DNA of 64,000 bases from an uncultured Pelagibacteraceae bacterium. Lineage in GTDB: Bacteria; Pseudomonadota; Alphaproteobacteria; Pelagibacterales; Pelagibacteraceae. The translations under genes and the position numbers were made by a program. Of the stretch, positions 26,873-35,898 are shown piece by piece; positions within the stretch are counted from its first letter, which is position 1; every line of letters starts with the position of its first letter. The notes beneath the pieces were generated by a model, which saw nothing but the letters and a program-made list of their open reading frames with translations, was not told the DNA's origin and did not search any database. Location: NCBI GenBank assembly GCA_902624635.1, contig CACNYD010000001.1, positions 364,766 through 428,765 of the forward strand, in the 5' to 3' direction.

Positions 26873-27283
26873 ATGTACAGAAATACTAATTGTTTTCATT
26901 TAGCCATACCATGTGGAGATTTAGAGACTGCAAAAAAGTTTTATAGTGAAACGCTTGGATGCAGATTAGACAATTCAGCTCAAGAATGGGCTGATGTTGA
27001 TTTTTGGGGGAATGAGTTAACATTACATGCTAGCGAACATAAGCTTGATAATGAAAGACACGATGTAGATATGGGAAATGTTTCAGTTCCACATTTTGGT
27101 GTTCATTTATCAAGAAAGGATTTTGATACTCTTAAAAATAGATTGAAGGAAAAAGGTGCTAAATATTATGACGAGCCTTATTTAAGATTCAAGGGCACAA
27201 AATATGAGCAAGAAACTTTTTTCATAAAAGATCCTAATGAAAATGTTTTAGAGATTAAGACTCTAACTGCAAACGCTGATTAA
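26873..27283 (+). CDS. VOC-superfamily (glyoxalase-like) protein
   Basis: This 136-residue protein has two VOC beta-alpha-beta modules. The first starts CFHLAIPCGDLETAKKFYSETLG and the second FGVHLSRKDFDTLKNRL, ending in the typical FIKDPNENVLEIKT metal-ligand strand. Such proteins include glyoxalases, lyases and dioxygenases; the reaction is not known. An AAAGGA ribosome-binding sequence is well placed. It diverges from cysE. Confidence 0.82.
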   Translation: MYRNTNCFHLAIPCGDLETAKKFYSETLGCRLDNSAQEWADVDFWGNELTLHASEHKLDNERHDVDMGNVSVPHFGVHLSRKDFDTLKNRLKEKGAKYYDEPYLRFKGTKYEQETFFIKDPNENVLEIKTLTANAD

Positions 27284-27315
27284 ATTTAAATTAAAAAGAT
27301 CTTAAAACGTATTAG

Positions 27316-27930
27316 ATGGAATATCTAGTTTTAGGGTTTTTAACAGGACTAAGTTTAATACTTGCAATAGGTGCTCAAAATATTTTTGTAATAGAGCAGG
27401 GATTAAAAAAACAATATGTATTTTTGGTTTGTATTACCTGCTCAATCTCCGATTTTTTATTAATTTTTTTAGGTATATTTTTATTTCATTTTTTTCATCA
27501 ATATTTCAATATATTTGTAGAGATTGTTTTAAATGTACTATTAATTATTTTTTTGATTTATTTTGTCTTATCAAAAGTAAAAGTTTTTCAACAAAATATA
27601 AATTTAAATAGCAACGTAAAAGATTTTACAAAATTAGAAATATTTCTTAAAACTCTTGGTTTCACCTATCTAAATGCACACGTTTATTCAGACACTGTTT
27701 TCTTTCTTGGAAATTTTTCAAAAAATTTTCTTTTAGATGAAAAAATTTACTTTGGAATTGGAGCATCAATTGCATCTTTTATTTTCTTTTTTGGATTAGG
27801 GTATTTGTCTAATTACTTTTCAACATACGCTCAAAGCAGTAAAACTTGGAAATACATAAATTTATTCATAATTGTTTTTATGAGTGCTTTATCAGTCTAT
27901 ATTGTAAGAGAGACACTATATTTACTTTGA
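27316..27930 (+). CDS. LysE-family amino acid exporter
   Basis: This 204-residue membrane protein has about six helices and the LysE/ArgO opening GFLTGLSLILAIGAQNIFVIEQGL, where the GAQN motif is typical. A second family segment is LGFTYLNAHVYSDTVFFLG. LysE proteins export basic amino acids such as lysine or arginine. The substrate here is not proven. It lies 32 bp after the VOC gene on the same strand. Confidence 0.85.
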   Translation: MEYLVLGFLTGLSLILAIGAQNIFVIEQGLKKQYVFLVCITCSISDFLLIFLGIFLFHFFHQYFNIFVEIVLNVLLIIFLIYFVLSKVKVFQQNINLNSNVKDFTKLEIFLKTLGFTYLNAHVYSDTVFFLGNFSKNFLLDEKIYFGIGASIASFIFFFGLGYLSNYFSTYAQSSKTWKYINLFIIVFMSALSVYIVRETLYLL

Positions 27931-27999
27931 AAAATAACAATTTTTTAAGACAACTTTAGCGCATAGTAATTTCGTATAAAATAGCTATCTAAGTCCTGC

Positions 28000-28698
28000 A
28001 TGGATAACTTAAGTAAACATTTTGAACCTAAAAATTTAAGTGACAAGGTTGCATTGTCTTTTACAAAATTTTTAAGATTTTTAGCTGATACTTTTTTTAA
28101 AAAAAGATATGGTCATAGGGCTGTTGTCCTGGAAACAATAGCAGCAGTTCCTGGTATGGTTGCAGGTATGATACTGCACTTAAAATCTCTTAGAAAAATG
28201 GAAGATGATAGAGGTTGGATTAAAACTTTATTGGATGAGGCAGAGAATGAAAGAATGCATTTAATGACTTTTATACATGTCGCTAAGCCAACTTTTATAG
28301 AAAGACTAATTATTCTTTTTGCACAGTTTATTTTTATTATTACCTATGCAATAATTTACCTAATTTCTCAAAGAACAGCGCATCGAATTGTTGGATACTT
28401 TGAAGAGGAAGCTGTGATTAGTTATACAGAATATCTTCACGAGTTAGAAAGTGGTGCGATACCTGACGAACCAGCTCCAGAAGTTGCGATTAATTATTGG
28501 AATCTTCCTTTACACTCAACTTTAAAAGATGTGGTTAGAGTTATAAGGGATGATGAAGCAGGACATAGAGATGTAAATCATAACTTTGCAAATGTCATTG
28601 ATAACAGAGTTAATTCTAAAAAGTATAATGAGGAAAATGAAATTGCCTCAGAAAAAGAAAATATTTCTAATAAAGAAAAAAATTTCTCAAACAAATAG
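28000..28698 (+). CDS. aox: alternative oxidase (AOX), ubiquinol oxidase
   Basis: This 232-residue membrane-bound di-iron protein is an alternative oxidase. The metal ligands are all visible: E45 (VLETIAAVPG), E84 and H87 (NERMH), E in the FEEEA segment (135-137), and E186 and H189 (DDEAGHRDVNH). AOX passes electrons from ubiquinol to oxygen without pumping protons. The C-terminal tail (after residue 200) is a lysine/asparagine-rich extension. A TATAAA -10-like box precedes it. A flavodoxin and MsrB follow closely. Confidence 0.94.
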   Translation: MDNLSKHFEPKNLSDKVALSFTKFLRFLADTFFKKRYGHRAVVLETIAAVPGMVAGMILHLKSLRKMEDDRGWIKTLLDEAENERMHLMTFIHVAKPTFIERLIILFAQFIFIITYAIIYLISQRTAHRIVGYFEEEAVISYTEYLHELESGAIPDEPAPEVAINYWNLPLHSTLKDVVRVIRDDEAGHRDVNHNFANVIDNRVNSKKYNEENEIASEKENISNKEKNFSNK

Positions 28699-28707
28699 AA
28701 GGTTATT

Positions 28708-29148
28708 ATGGAAAATAAATTAAATATTCTTTGGGCATCAATGTCTGGAACAGCTGAAAATGTGGCGAATAAATTAAATGAAAAAGCAAAATTAATGGGT
28801 TTCGACACTAATCAATTAGAATTAAATCAAGTTACAATGAATGATCTTTCATTAATGAAAAATGTAGCAATAGTTACCTCTACTACTGGCGAAGGTGATT
28901 TACCTACAAATGGTGAGGATTTTTGGGATGATCTTAAAAATTCTGACAAAAATTTCAATAACCTTAAGTATAGTGTATGTGCTTTAGGTGATAGGGGTCA
29001 TGATATTTTTTGTGGAGCTGGAAAAAAAGTTGACGAAAAATTAAGTCTATTAGGTGCTCAAAAGATACTAGATAGACAAGACTGTGATGGTTCTGATGAG
29101 GGATCTGAAAACTGGGGTAATAATTTTTTAGATAAAATTAAAATCTAA
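28708..29148 (+). CDS. flavodoxin domain protein (MioC/CysJ-type)
   Basis: This 146-residue protein is a single flavodoxin domain with the FMN phosphate loop SMSGTAENVA (residues 11-20), the TSTTGEGDLPTNGEDFW segment and the CALGDRGHDIFCGAGKK segment typical of MioC- and sulfite reductase-type flavodoxins. It transfers electrons through FMN. It starts 10 bp after the AOX stop with an AAGG ribosome-binding sequence, and msrB follows by two bases, so the three are probably one operon. Confidence 0.9.
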   Translation: MENKLNILWASMSGTAENVANKLNEKAKLMGFDTNQLELNQVTMNDLSLMKNVAIVTSTTGEGDLPTNGEDFWDDLKNSDKNFNNLKYSVCALGDRGHDIFCGAGKKVDEKLSLLGAQKILDRQDCDGSDEGSENWGNNFLDKIKI

Positions 29149-29150
29149 AA

Positions 29151-29612
29151 ATGTTTAATAAACGTCAAACACTTAAACTTCTAGGTACATCTTTTATTTC
29201 ATTACTTCTTTTACCTTATAAATATCTATATTCAGCGGCAAAAAAAATTATTAATCCTGAGCTTACAAATAAGCAGAAGGATATAATGTTCAACGAGGGC
29301 ACTGAAAGACCTTTTACAAGCAAACTTTTAGATGAAAAAAGAGTTGGTTTTTACCATTGTGCTAATTGTGGTGCAAAGTTATTTGCTTCAAATGCAAAAT
29401 TTGATAGCGGCACAGGTTGGCCCTCATTTACTGAGGCATTGCCTGGAGCATTTAAAACAAAGATTGACTATTCTTTTGGTATGAAAAGAATTGAATATCA
29501 TTGCGCAAATTGTGGAGTTCATCATGGACATGTTTTTGATGATGGACCTTCATCCACGGGAAAAAGATTTTGTAATAATGGTTTGTGTCTAATCTTTAGA
29601 CCTGAGAATTAA
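29151..29612 (+). CDS. msrB: membrane-targeted peptide-methionine (R)-S-oxide reductase
   Basis: This 153-residue MsrB repairs oxidised methionine. The zinc cysteines are C70/C73 (CANCG) and C118/C121 (CANCG), and the catalytic cysteine is C141 in GKRFCNNGLC. A positively charged start (NKRQTLKLLG) plus a hydrophobic stretch at residues 11-28 looks like a signal or Tat-like leader, with KR in place of the usual RR. This suggests a periplasmic enzyme. Confidence 0.9.
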   Translation: MFNKRQTLKLLGTSFISLLLLPYKYLYSAAKKIINPELTNKQKDIMFNEGTERPFTSKLLDEKRVGFYHCANCGAKLFASNAKFDSGTGWPSFTEALPGAFKTKIDYSFGMKRIEYHCANCGVHHGHVFDDGPSSTGKRFCNNGLCLIFRPEN

Positions 29613-30895
29613 TTTGAAAACCCATATTTTCTAAGACGCACGTCTCCTGTTCTAGCATGAGCTTCCATTCCCTCATATCTTGAGATCCGAGCACAAGCTG
29701 CACCAACTGATTTAGTTGATTCCTTTGTCATTCTCTGAAAACTTAGAGTTTTTATGAATTTACCAACGAATAAACCACCTGTATATCTACCCGCACCTTT
29801 GGTTGGCAATATATGATTAGTTCCAGAGCATTTATCACCATAAGCAACAGTTGTTTCCTCACCAATAAATAGCGATCCGTAATTCTTTAATCTTTTGTGA
29901 AACCATTCCAGATTTTGTGTTTGAACCTCTAAGTGTTCAGGTGCATATTCATCACTAATAGTTGCCATTTCTTCATCTGTGTCACATAAAATTACCTCAC
30001 CATAATCTCTCCAAGCAGCTTCTGCACTGTTTCTAGGTATTTCAGGAAGCTCAGCAATTAATTCTGGAACTCTTTTTATAACCTCTTCAGCAACTCTTTT
30101 ACTTGTAGTGTATAACCAGGCAGGTGAATTATAACCATGTTCTGCTTGACCCACTAAGTCTACTGCTACCATCTCAGCATCAGCTTTATCATCTGCAATA
30201 ACTGCAATCTCTGTTGGACCTGCAAATAAATCAATTCCAACTTTTCCAAATAAAATTCTTTTAGCTTCTGCAACAAATTGGTTTCCTGGACCTACTAATA
30301 TATCTGCTGGTGGGTTATTAAATAAACCGTTTGTCATAGCTGCAATTCCTGGAACACCACCTAAATTTAAAATAATATCCGCTCCACATAAATTAGCTGT
30401 GTAAACAATAGCAGGATGTGCTCCTATATTTTTTTTTGGTGGACTGCACGCAATGATATTCTTGACTCCAGCAACCTTAGCAGTTGTAACGCTCATAACT
30501 GCAGATGCAATGTGAGCATATCTACCTCCGGGTATATAACAGCCAGCTGTGTTAACAGGTATTAATTTTTGTCCAGCATATAAGCCAGGTGAAAGTTCAA
30601 CTTCAAAATCTTGACCATAATTTTTTAGTTGTGCTTCAGCAAATTTTTTTACTCTTTCATGTGAAAATTGGATATCATCTTTTGTTTTTTGGTCTAATTC
30701 TTTTGAAATTTTCTCTATTTTCTCTTTAGTAACAATGATTTCACCATCATAATCATCAAACTTTTTAGTAAGATTTATACATGCCTCTTCTTTTGAAACT
30801 TCTATTTCTTTTAATAATTTCTTAACAATTTCTGCTGTTTTTGTGTCATCAGTAGATGGAGTTTTAGGGGATTTTTTTAAATATTTAATAGCCAT
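29609..30895 (-). CDS. HisD-family dehydrogenase, HpsN-like (possible sulfopropanediol 3-dehydrogenase)
   Basis: This 428-residue protein has the histidinol-dehydrogenase fold with zinc-site motifs DLVGQAEHG and YAPEHLEVQT. The nucleotide region reads NTAGCYIPGGRYAHIASAVM; the PGGRYAHIAS form is what I recall for HpsN (dihydroxypropanesulfonate to sulfolactate) rather than the PGGTAAYPSS form of biosynthetic HisD. No other his gene is near, while a TauABC-like transporter and a phosphotransacetylase-type gene are upstream. A sulfonate-related role is therefore favoured but not shown. Confidence 0.85.
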   Translation of the reverse strand: MAIKYLKKSPKTPSTDDTKTAEIVKKLLKEIEVSKEEACINLTKKFDDYDGEIIVTKEKIEKISKELDQKTKDDIQFSHERVKKFAEAQLKNYGQDFEVELSPGLYAGQKLIPVNTAGCYIPGGRYAHIASAVMSVTTAKVAGVKNIIACSPPKKNIGAHPAIVYTANLCGADIILNLGGVPGIAAMTNGLFNNPPADILVGPGNQFVAEAKRILFGKVGIDLFAGPTEIAVIADDKADAEMVAVDLVGQAEHGYNSPAWLYTTSKRVAEEVIKRVPELIAELPEIPRNSAEAAWRDYGEVILCDTDEEMATISDEYAPEHLEVQTQNLEWFHKRLKNYGSLFIGEETTVAYGDKCSGTNHILPTKGAGRYTGGLFVGKFIKTLSFQRMTKESTKSVGAACARISRYEGMEAHARTGDVRLRKYGFSN

Positions 30896-30955
30896 AATTT
30901 CAATAATTGTTTCAGGTTTATTTAAAGTAAATTAGATTTTATTGCAATGAAACAT

Positions 30956-31867
30956 TTAATCTAACGCAACAACAGCAGCAGCTATTGAGGCTAGTCTAGC
31001 CGGAGCTTCATCTGAACGACTAGTTATTACCACAGGTACTTTACCTCCTACAACTACACCTGCAGCACATGCACCACTAAAATAAATCAACATCTTTACT
31101 AAAGAATTTCCCGTCTCAACACTAGGCACTAACAAAACATCAGCAATACCTGCAACATCATTTTTTATTCCTTTTATAGCCGCAGATTTTTTTGATATAC
31201 TATTATCAAACGCTAGAGGTCCAAATACATCTGCATTTAAATTTTCTTTCTTAGCAAGATTAGTTATTTCCTCAGCTTCTTTAGAACTAGGGATACTATC
31301 TAAAACTTCTTCTGTAGCAGACAATACTGCAATTTTTGGTCTCTTAATTCCAATTCTATGAGAAAAGTTAATTACATTCTTTAATATATGCATTTTAGTT
31401 TTAATGTTTGGTAAAACATTCAATGCACCATCTGTAATTATAAGAGGTTTATCTTCTTTATGTAATGTCATATGCCATATATGACTTAATCTAGTTTTAC
31501 CTAGTAAGTTATATTCTCTTTTAAGCACTTCTTTCATTAAAACATCTGTATGAATATGACCTTTAACTATAATTTTAATTTTTTTCTCACTAGCTAGTTT
31601 TGCAGCTATTGACGCAGTATCATTTTCAATTTGTTCATGAATTATTTGATATTTAGAGATATCCCATTTTAAATCTTGAGCACATTTAAGAATTTCTTTC
31701 TTATCTCCAATAAAAATTGGCTCTATTAAATTTTCATTTACCGCATCCTGAACAGATTGCATTGGTAAAGGTTTGCCAGCATTAACAATACCCGCTTTAA
31801 CACCTTTATTTTTATGAGCTGCATTTAATAGATTATTTGGAACAATAATTTCTTTATTTGACAGCAT
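30956..31867 (-). CDS. phosphate acetyl/butyryltransferase family enzyme
   Basis: This 303-residue protein is a PTA/PTB-family acyltransferase. Characteristic segments are IVKGHIHTDVLMKEVL, RLSHIWHMTLHKEDKPLIITDGALN and the C-terminal ADVLLVPSVETGNSLVKML followed by GVVVGGKVPVVITSRSD. In taurine degradation, Pta converts the acetyl phosphate released by sulfoacetaldehyde acetyltransferase (Xsc) into acetyl-CoA. No xsc is in this window. Context beside the TauABC-like genes supports that use; a general role is possible. Confidence 0.88.
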   Translation of the reverse strand: MLSNKEIIVPNNLLNAAHKNKGVKAGIVNAGKPLPMQSVQDAVNENLIEPIFIGDKKEILKCAQDLKWDISKYQIIHEQIENDTASIAAKLASEKKIKIIVKGHIHTDVLMKEVLKREYNLLGKTRLSHIWHMTLHKEDKPLIITDGALNVLPNIKTKMHILKNVINFSHRIGIKRPKIAVLSATEEVLDSIPSSKEAEEITNLAKKENLNADVFGPLAFDNSISKKSAAIKGIKNDVAGIADVLLVPSVETGNSLVKMLIYFSGACAAGVVVGGKVPVVITSRSDEAPARLASIAAAVVALD

Positions 31868-31969
31868 AACTAATTTTTTATGATCTCATATTCTTTTTAT
31901 ATTCTTTGAAATTTTAATTTTTTTTAGATTCATTTATTATCTTTTATATTCATAATCTTCATTTTCAAC

Positions 31970-33895
31970 TTAACCTTTTCCACGCCATGGTATTGTTTTA
32001 TCAATAATTTTTCTTAGCGTTATATCAAATAATAATCCAAGCATTCCCATAATAAAAATTGTTATCCAAATAACCTCATATTGAAAATATTTCTTAGCCA
32101 CATTTTCAACAAATCCAATACCAGTAGTGCCAGCTAAAAATTCTGCAGCTACCAAGGTTCCCCAACACATACCTACTGCAACTCTAATACCAGTAAGTAT
32201 CTCTGGTAAGGAGTTTGGAAAAATAACATATCTTAATATTTGTCTTTTTGATGCTCCTAATGAGTGAGCAGCATGAATTTTTGATAGTTGAGTTCCAGAT
32301 GCTCCTGCTCGAGCTGAAATTATCATTATCGATAATGAAACCATGAATAATAAAAACACTTTTCCAGTATTATCAATTCCCAAAACAGAGATAATAAGAG
32401 GAGCCCATGCAAGAGGCGGCACAGGTCTATAAAGTTCTATCAAAGGATCAAAAAAACCTTTTGCAAATCTATTTAATCCCATAAATAGACCAAGAGGTAC
32501 ACCAATTAATATTCCAAAAACTAAACCAAGAAAAACTCTTAAAAAAGAGTCCCAAATATGTCCGTAAGGTACGGGCACTTTAAATAAATCAAAATCACCA
32601 GTTACAATTTTTAAAACTCCACCCTTGAAGTTCTGTTTTACTATGCCATCTTTAGTATGAACAGGATATTCACCTGGCAAAATATCTGCAATCCAGTCTG
32701 GCAAAATAAAGCCAATCATTTTGCTAACATCAACCATTTGTATCCATAATAAAGGAATATCTTTATAACCTACGCTAGGTTTTGACATTAATATGAATTT
32801 ATTGAGAGTATCAGATGGTTTAGGTAACCATCTACCCGAACCTTGTTCTGAACAACTCGGACCACTAGCAACGATTGTTCCTGCAGGAAATAAGAAAATA
32901 TCAATTAATCTCAATCCACCTTGTTCTTTTTTTTGAGCATTATCAAATTTAATAATTGCTGATTGCATCTTATCTAGTGCATTAGGAGGGTAGATACTCG
33001 CAAATTCTATTCTTCTAGCAATCTTAAGAATATTTTTTGCATATGTTGAAGCCACTTCCTCACTATCACTTAAATTTTTTCTATAAGATTTAATTTCCTC
33101 TTTTAAATCTCTAATCTTATTTTTAAATTGAGGATTATGATTTCTTAACTTGAAAAATTCATCACTTATTAAATTCAATTCTTGTGCGGCAGCGTGAAAC
33201 TTTAAACCTTTATATGTTGCAGGCACCAAAGGTACCTCCAATGTATTTTCGATAGAACCTGAGCCTGCATCGACTTTAGTTATACCCCAACCACCTTCTT
33301 CCTCTACTGCTTTAAGTCGTTCATTGAGTTCCTGCTCATTTTCAAATGGATAATCAGGTTTTTGGAAATTTTCAGTTAAAAGATTTATTTTTCCCGTAAT
33401 ATCATCTATTTTTTGTTGTGTCTCAATCTCTAATAGGTCTTCATTTGTTAGTAAAGGGATAAGCTGAGCAGTTTTGCTAATATAACTAATTAATATTGTT
33501 TTTTGTTGACTATTTAGTTCTTCAGAATTTTGAATTTCACTTTGAATTAATTTTAAGTTTTTGTTTTCTTTTTTTATTTGTGAAGTACTTTTGAACTCTC
33601 TTTCCTCTATTGGAAATTGATATTTTAATCCAAGTAAAGAGTCATTCACTTTTGCAACTTGACATAGCTCATTGGCAGATTTTGGATAAAATCCTTTAGC
33701 AATATCCCAAGAATAATAAAGCCAAATTAAAAGTAAAAAACTACTTCCAACAATTACCCAGTGAGTACCACCTAATGCCCTTTCAGGATTTCCAAATACT
33801 GCATCTACTTTTTCAGTTCTTATTAATCTTCTTCCATAAAGAATACAGCCGACTACAGCGAAGAATATCAGAAAAGTTAATATTTGAGTTATCAT
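31970..33895 (-). CDS. ABC transporter permease, TauC-like, with large N-terminal extension
   Basis: This 641-residue protein is much longer than a typical TauC or SsuC (about 250-280). Two hydrophobic helices at the N-terminus (about 1-22 and 45-65) frame a region of about 350 residues rich in charged, coiled-coil-like sequence. The last 210 or so residues are a normal permease domain with the EAA-like loop AHSLGASKRQILRYVIFPNSLPEI. The membrane topology suggests the extension is periplasmic. It follows the ATPase gene directly (1-base gap). Confidence 0.88.
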   Translation of the reverse strand: MITQILTFLIFFAVVGCILYGRRLIRTEKVDAVFGNPERALGGTHWVIVGSSFLLLIWLYYSWDIAKGFYPKSANELCQVAKVNDSLLGLKYQFPIEEREFKSTSQIKKENKNLKLIQSEIQNSEELNSQQKTILISYISKTAQLIPLLTNEDLLEIETQQKIDDITGKINLLTENFQKPDYPFENEQELNERLKAVEEEGGWGITKVDAGSGSIENTLEVPLVPATYKGLKFHAAAQELNLISDEFFKLRNHNPQFKNKIRDLKEEIKSYRKNLSDSEEVASTYAKNILKIARRIEFASIYPPNALDKMQSAIIKFDNAQKKEQGGLRLIDIFLFPAGTIVASGPSCSEQGSGRWLPKPSDTLNKFILMSKPSVGYKDIPLLWIQMVDVSKMIGFILPDWIADILPGEYPVHTKDGIVKQNFKGGVLKIVTGDFDLFKVPVPYGHIWDSFLRVFLGLVFGILIGVPLGLFMGLNRFAKGFFDPLIELYRPVPPLAWAPLIISVLGIDNTGKVFLLFMVSLSIMIISARAGASGTQLSKIHAAHSLGASKRQILRYVIFPNSLPEILTGIRVAVGMCWGTLVAAEFLAGTTGIGFVENVAKKYFQYEVIWITIFIMGMLGLLFDITLRKIIDKTIPWRGKG

Positions 33896-34693
33896 TTAAT
33901 TATCTTTTCCCATAATTTCCTCTTCCATGTTCCATATCATTTCAAGGATTTCCTCTCGTTTTTGAGAAAACTCTTTGTTTTTTTTAATCTCTCTTAAATC
34001 TTCTTTTAATCCCATTGAAGCAAATGGTAGATTATATTCTTTATGTATCCTTCCTGGTCTTGGAGCCATCACATATAATCTTTCTCCAAGAAGCAAGGCT
34101 TCTTCAACTGAATGAGTAATCAGAATAATTGTTTTGCCAGTTTCTTTCCAAATTTTTAAAACTAGGGACTGCATTTTTTCTCTAGTTAGAGCATCTAGAG
34201 CTCCTAATGGTTCATCCATTAAAATCAAATCTGGGTTATTGATTAGACATCTTGCAAGAGCAACTCTTTGCTGCATTCCTCCAGATAATTGATAAGTCGG
34301 AGTGTTTCCAAAGCCTTTTAATCCAACAATCTCCAACCATTCATCAACTTTTTTTTGAGTTCTAACTGAATCTTCTTTTTTCATTCTTAATCCAAAGTTG
34401 ACATTTTCAGCAACTGTTAGCCATTCAAATAAAGCACCCTGCTGAAAAACCATTCCCCGTTCAACACCGGGTCCATCTATTTCTTTATTATTAAGGGTAA
34501 TACTTCCTGAAGTTGGTCTAATAAATCCTGCAGCAATATTTAATAACGTAGTCTTTCCACAACCAGATGGTCCAAGAACAGTAAGAAGTTCTCCTTTTTT
34601 AAGAGTGAAATTTAAATCTTTTAACGCATGAATAGTTTCTCCTTTAGGAGTTTTGAAAATCATGTTTAGATTTTGTGAGATTAAATCACTCAT
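33896..34693 (-). CDS. ABC transporter ATPase, TauB/SsuB-like
   Basis: This 265-residue ATPase has Walker A GPSGCGKT (residues 41-48), the signature LSGGMQQRVALAR and Walker B LILMDEPLGALD. The length and the SVEEALLLGERLYVM region fit the nitrate/sulfonate/taurine importer group. It sits between the binding protein and the permease genes, with a hairpin between it and the binding protein gene. Confidence 0.92.
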   Translation of the reverse strand: MSDLISQNLNMIFKTPKGETIHALKDLNFTLKKGELLTVLGPSGCGKTTLLNIAAGFIRPTSGSITLNNKEIDGPGVERGMVFQQGALFEWLTVAENVNFGLRMKKEDSVRTQKKVDEWLEIVGLKGFGNTPTYQLSGGMQQRVALARCLINNPDLILMDEPLGALDALTREKMQSLVLKIWKETGKTIILITHSVEEALLLGERLYVMAPRPGRIHKEYNLPFASMGLKEDLREIKKNKEFSQKREEILEMIWNMEEEIMGKDN

Positions 34694-34726
34694 AAAGAAG
34701 CTTTATATTTGAATTTTTAATAAAAA

Positions 34727-34760
34727 AATAGGCACCAATTTATTACAATTGGCGCCTATT
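34727..34760 (-). terminator. hairpin between binding protein and ATPase genes (attenuator or mRNA stabiliser)
   Basis: On the minus strand the transcript can form a 14-bp stem with one G-U pair (AATAGGCGCCAATT with AATTGGTGCCTATT, six-base loop), followed by a run of U. Such structures after periplasmic binding protein genes usually limit readthrough, so the binding protein is made in excess over the membrane parts. Confidence 0.87.
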
Positions 34761-34781
34761 AAAATTTAAATTACCCTTAGA

Positions 34782-35723
34782 TTATAAAGGTAAGAAACTA
34801 GTATCTACGTTTCCTCTTGGTGTTCCCATTCCTTTTAAGAATGCATCAAGATTTCCACTTTCCATAGATTGTTTAGTTTCCTCTGGTGTTAGAAATTTAA
34901 AGCCACTTAAAGTTTCTTTCATATCAGCAACTTTCATTTCAGAAGCTTTTGACATTGAGTTCATATCGCTTTTACCAGCTCTATATCTCGCATTAGCTTC
35001 ATGAGTTACTTCAATAAAAGTTCTTAGCATACCTGGATTTTCCTTCATAAACTTAGTAGTCACTGAAGTGATATCAATACCTAAGATACCTGCGTCTCTA
35101 GCTTCTTGAACTGTAAGTAATCTAGATCCGACTGCAGTCGCAGCTTTAATTGAGTTACCACCAAATAAACATGCCATTACAACATCACCACTTACTAAAG
35201 CAGCAGCACCTTCTTCAGGGTCCATTTGTATGATATCCATTTTTTTTCTGTCCGCACCAACAACTTTCATACTTTCGTCAAAAACATATTCAGCCATTGT
35301 ACCTAGTGGAACAGCAACTTTTTTACCCTCAAGTTCTGTAGCGTTAGCTTTTGTTATACCTGACGCATTTGATGTTACACATGTCGTACCACCCATTCCG
35401 TATTCCATTGCTATATCTACAAGTTTGATAGGAGCTTTTGATTTAACAGCATTAATGAATGGAACTAAACCTTGAGAGTAAGAGATATCAATATCTCCTG
35501 CTAACATAGCATCAGTCATTGCACCACCATTAGTAAAGTTAGTCCACTTAACAGGAACCCCAAGAGCTTTTGCGAAGTTTTTCTTCATCATGTCTTCTAA
35601 ATTTGGGCTTGGCCACTCTAAGAAGTATGCAACTCTAACTTCATTAGCTGCTGAATTAGCAACTGAAATTGAAAGATTAAGAGCTACAAAACATCCAAGA
35701 ATAAAACTAATTATTTTTTTCAT
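34782..35723 (-). CDS. ABC transporter substrate-binding protein, TauA-like
   Basis: I start this gene at the ATG at 35723 because a GGAAGAGG ribosome-binding sequence lies just upstream and a clean signal peptide (MKKIISFILGC..., ending VANSA) begins there; the ORF-track start adds 11 residues in front of it. The mature protein is a type II periplasmic binding protein with features of the taurine/nitrate group (VRVAYFLEWPSP, MLAGDIDISYSQGLVPF). The real ligand is unknown; taurine or a related sulfonate is the best guess from context. Confidence 0.88.
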   Translation of the reverse strand: MKKIISFILGCFVALNLSISVANSAANEVRVAYFLEWPSPNLEDMMKKNFAKALGVPVKWTNFTNGGAMTDAMLAGDIDISYSQGLVPFINAVKSKAPIKLVDIAMEYGMGGTTCVTSNASGITKANATELEGKKVAVPLGTMAEYVFDESMKVVGADRKKMDIIQMDPEEGAAALVSGDVVMACLFGGNSIKAATAVGSRLLTVQEARDAGILGIDITSVTTKFMKENPGMLRTFIEVTHEANARYRAGKSDMNSMSKASEMKVADMKETLSGFKFLTPEETKQSMESGNLDAFLKGMGTPRGNVDTSFLPL

Positions 35724-35809
35724 TTTTCCTCTTCCTTGTTTATTTATATGTTTCAATTTTAAGATTAATTTGACCTATATGTAAAACAAAAAAATGCTCA
35801 TTCTAGTTA

Positions 35810-35826
35810 CACAACTTTAAGTTGTG
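35810..35826. promoter_or_regulatory. perfect 17-bp palindrome in the divergent promoter region
   Basis: CACAACTTTAAGTTGTG is a perfect palindrome (7-bp arms, 3-base centre). It lies between the binding protein gene (minus) and the aminotransferase gene (plus), about 90 bases from each start. It looks like an operator for a dimeric regulator controlling both arms, for example a GntR-type protein; the regulator is not identified. Confidence 0.5.
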
Positions 35827-35898
35827 ACAATTATTTTGGTGGTTTATTGCACTTAATTAGTCTAAGGATTCATTAATTAACCAATTATAAAATTTAAT

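Noticed and set aside
31868-31969. Possible regulatory RNA or hidden gene in the 102-bp gap between the Pta-like and permease genes
   Set aside because: The gap is A/T-rich with no ORF and no stable inverted repeat; nothing can be supported.
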